The notes below the pieces were generated by a model. The model had not been told where the DNA came from, searched no databases, and saw nothing but the letters and a program-made list of their open reading frames with translations. The position numbers and the translations under genes are program-made. 64,000 nucleotides of DNA from Rallus limicola. Lineage: Eukaryota; Chordata; Aves; Gruiformes; Rallidae. Position 1 is the first letter of the stretch. Every line of letters starts with the position of its first letter. The stretch covers positions 248,001 through 312,000 of the forward strand of contig JAKCOZ010000081.1 in the NCBI GenBank assembly GCA_022605955.1, written 5' to 3'. Positions 62,262 to 64,000 of this stretch are shown here, piece by piece.

Positions 62262-64000
62262 AAATCTCCTGTTAGATAAAATGCAACCTTCTGCTCCAGT
62301 CAGGCAGATTCACAGGTTCGTGTGTAGCATCAACCCTGAAACTTGGAATGGAGATATCTGGTCTGACAGTGATAATGCTGAGATCAAAGGAACCCCTGAT
62401 TCTGAACCTCAACCAATTCCCATTCGACCCCTGCTGAAAGTTAACACTGCTGTTGGCAGTGATGACGAGATTCACAGCACCATCGGTACAATTCCATGCT
62501 CACTGGAGAGCTGGCAAAGATACAGGACAAATTCTCCAGGTGGTCAGGGCAGTCGGGAGTTGACTGTGTGTGGTGAGTTTCTCTTGCAGGGGCAGACAGG
62601 ATTATGTTCAGTGAGGAGGAAGATGGAGGCTACAGGGGACCAGGAGTATTCCTAACCACCACGCCAGGAGATCACGATTATTCCTTGACTGCACAAGCTA
62701 CACACTGAGCAGGTGTCATAAATACACAGGAGAGAGAGGGGCTGCTGGAGATTCAAGCCACAGGCTACTCCCATCTGGCAGAGGCAGTACAAAAGGCAGC
62801 CTGCATACAGGCGCTGTATGAGAGAGATGTAAGGAAATCCCTGATGTTAGCTCCCATTGACCCAGCACCACTAACCCCTCTTATTCGTGGTCTTTCTGAA
62901 CATCTTCACAAGTTTGTAGAAAATACTCAAGACTGCATTCAAACTGCTCATGAAAAAGCCAGTCATAATTGTAGACAAAGCCAGCACAGCCCTATACCCA
63001 CCTGGAACATCTCTGTACGATGTTCACCGTATCGTTTTACGATAGATAAATACGGACACCGAATAGGCTGGGTCAGTTCACCCAGGGGAAAATCTCTGGG
63101 CCTCGCCCAGCGACTCGGCCAGGTCTCTACCCAAAACCCTGAACCAGGTGGGACACTTGGACCTAACAAGGCATGCAGTGAGTCCTGGCACAAAGCCCTG
63201 AATCTGGGTGTACCTCGACAATTCCTGCATGGGGCCTCTACAGAGGACCTCTGCTCCTGAGTCTAATCTCTGAATAAAAGCTGTAACTCAGCAGAGGGAA
63301 ACTCTGTAGCTCCTAAGATCCAAATCCAGCAAGAAAGTGCTCCTTCTGCACCAGAGCAGAATCTAACTGAAACGGGACCCCAGCACAGCAGACAGCAAAA
63401 TATTTCTGTCCCCAGAGAGGGTAGCGTGCCACCCTGCCTGGCGGCTACTGGAAATTCAGTGGTGCTCTGATAAAAGCCACTGCATTTCCAGGAGCACTCT
63501 TGCCATTCCCACTGGGCCCCGAAAAATAGCGGTAGATTTTCTCATTGTTACAGGGGCCTGCCTAAATGTCAATAATCACTACAGAAACAGTACAGACCCT
63601 CAGCATAAAACCGGGGTGATGCAAGGTTAAGACCACCAGAATTGAGGAAATAGCAAAAAATGCCCCACTGCAGAAGTAACTCTCTGGCTTCCCGGAGAGC
63701 AGAGATTAACCAGAGAAGAAGTATTGGGTGGTGCCACAAACATTTTAGGATATGGAAAAAAAAAGGAATCAGGCACAATGAAACTCAGACTGTCAGAAAC
63801 ATCTGGACTCTTACCCCCTCCACAGTCACTAATGTTCAGCAACATCCACTGCCAGCAATTGCTGTTGCCAGGACTGAGGGAGTGGTAACAGCATTGGAAA
63901 CAGGGATGTAATTAAAAGAACTTCCTCGCTTTACCATTCACCGGTATGGCCAGCAAAGAAACCTACCAGGCAGTGGGGTTTTACAGTTGCCTTTCAACAA
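62262..64000 (+). mobile_element. Endogenous retrovirus gag-protease remnant, copy 7 (cut by window end)
   Basis: Tandem copy with gag-like open segments at 62281-62655 and 62844-63260. The window ends just before the position where the CR1 fragment would follow, so the array continues beyond 64000. Confidence 0.65.

Larger units (their letters stand above)
28337..64000. repeat. Higher-order repeat unit 3, partial (runs off the window)
   Basis: The unit starts like the other two, with a full block at 28342-31014 and one short module at 31175-32452. It then departs from them: instead of the 5.5-kb spacer it continues as tandem units of about 4.78 kb. The end of this unit is not reached. Confidence 0.85.

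Noticed and set aside
1..64000. CRISPR, bacterial operon or tRNA/rRNA content suggested by regular repeats
   Set aside because: The repeat units are kilobases long with introns and avian retroelements; no short direct repeats with unique spacers and no tRNA or rRNA sequence were seen.

Overview
This window is vertebrate nuclear DNA, almost certainly from a bird. The evidence is a CR1 3' end carrying its ATTCTGTG-type repeats, further CR1 coding fragments, decayed retroviral gag sequence, and split genes with GT-AG introns. The species and chromosome cannot be read from the sequence.

Nearly everything here is one nested tandem array on the minus strand, built from exons of an ERICH3-like (glutamate-rich protein 3) gene. 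Six exon types recur. A is a basic RRRRFR exon. B1 and B2 are the two halves of the DUF4590-type domain. C is the Glu/Lys-rich acidic exon. D and E are two related Ser/Asp-rich exons. Splice sites and phases fit throughout. In three places (6-2678, 12720-15392, 28342-31014) a complete in-frame block E/A-B1-B2-C-D-E of 487 codons ends in a stop.

Layout. Higher-order repeat 1 (1-12714) and repeat 2 (12715-28336) each hold a 2526-bp full block, then 1456-bp modules (two in the first, four in the second), then a variant module and a spacer of about 5.5 kb. That spacer carries a gammaretrovirus-like gag remnant, other dispersed repeats, unidentified exon-like segments and a CR1 tail. Higher-order repeat 3 (from 28337, leaving the window) has the full block and one short module. 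It then changes into six complete units of about 4.78 kb (32453-61154) and part of a seventh. In these, exon E is gone and the intron between D and A holds a gag-protease remnant of a second retrovirus plus a CR1 fragment.

Each short module carries a 1070-bp deletion that fuses half of the DUF4590 domain to the middle of the acidic exon. In most copies the fusion is out of frame, so the acidic exon is read as a Lys-rich basic tail. In the three modules at 50.3-61.2 kb the junction is 2 bp shorter and the acidic frame is open again, giving 297-codon modules that could be spliced in series. The array therefore looks like a recently amplified, internally repeated gene family. Some parts remain open and others are broken. 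Expression and function cannot be judged from the sequence alone.
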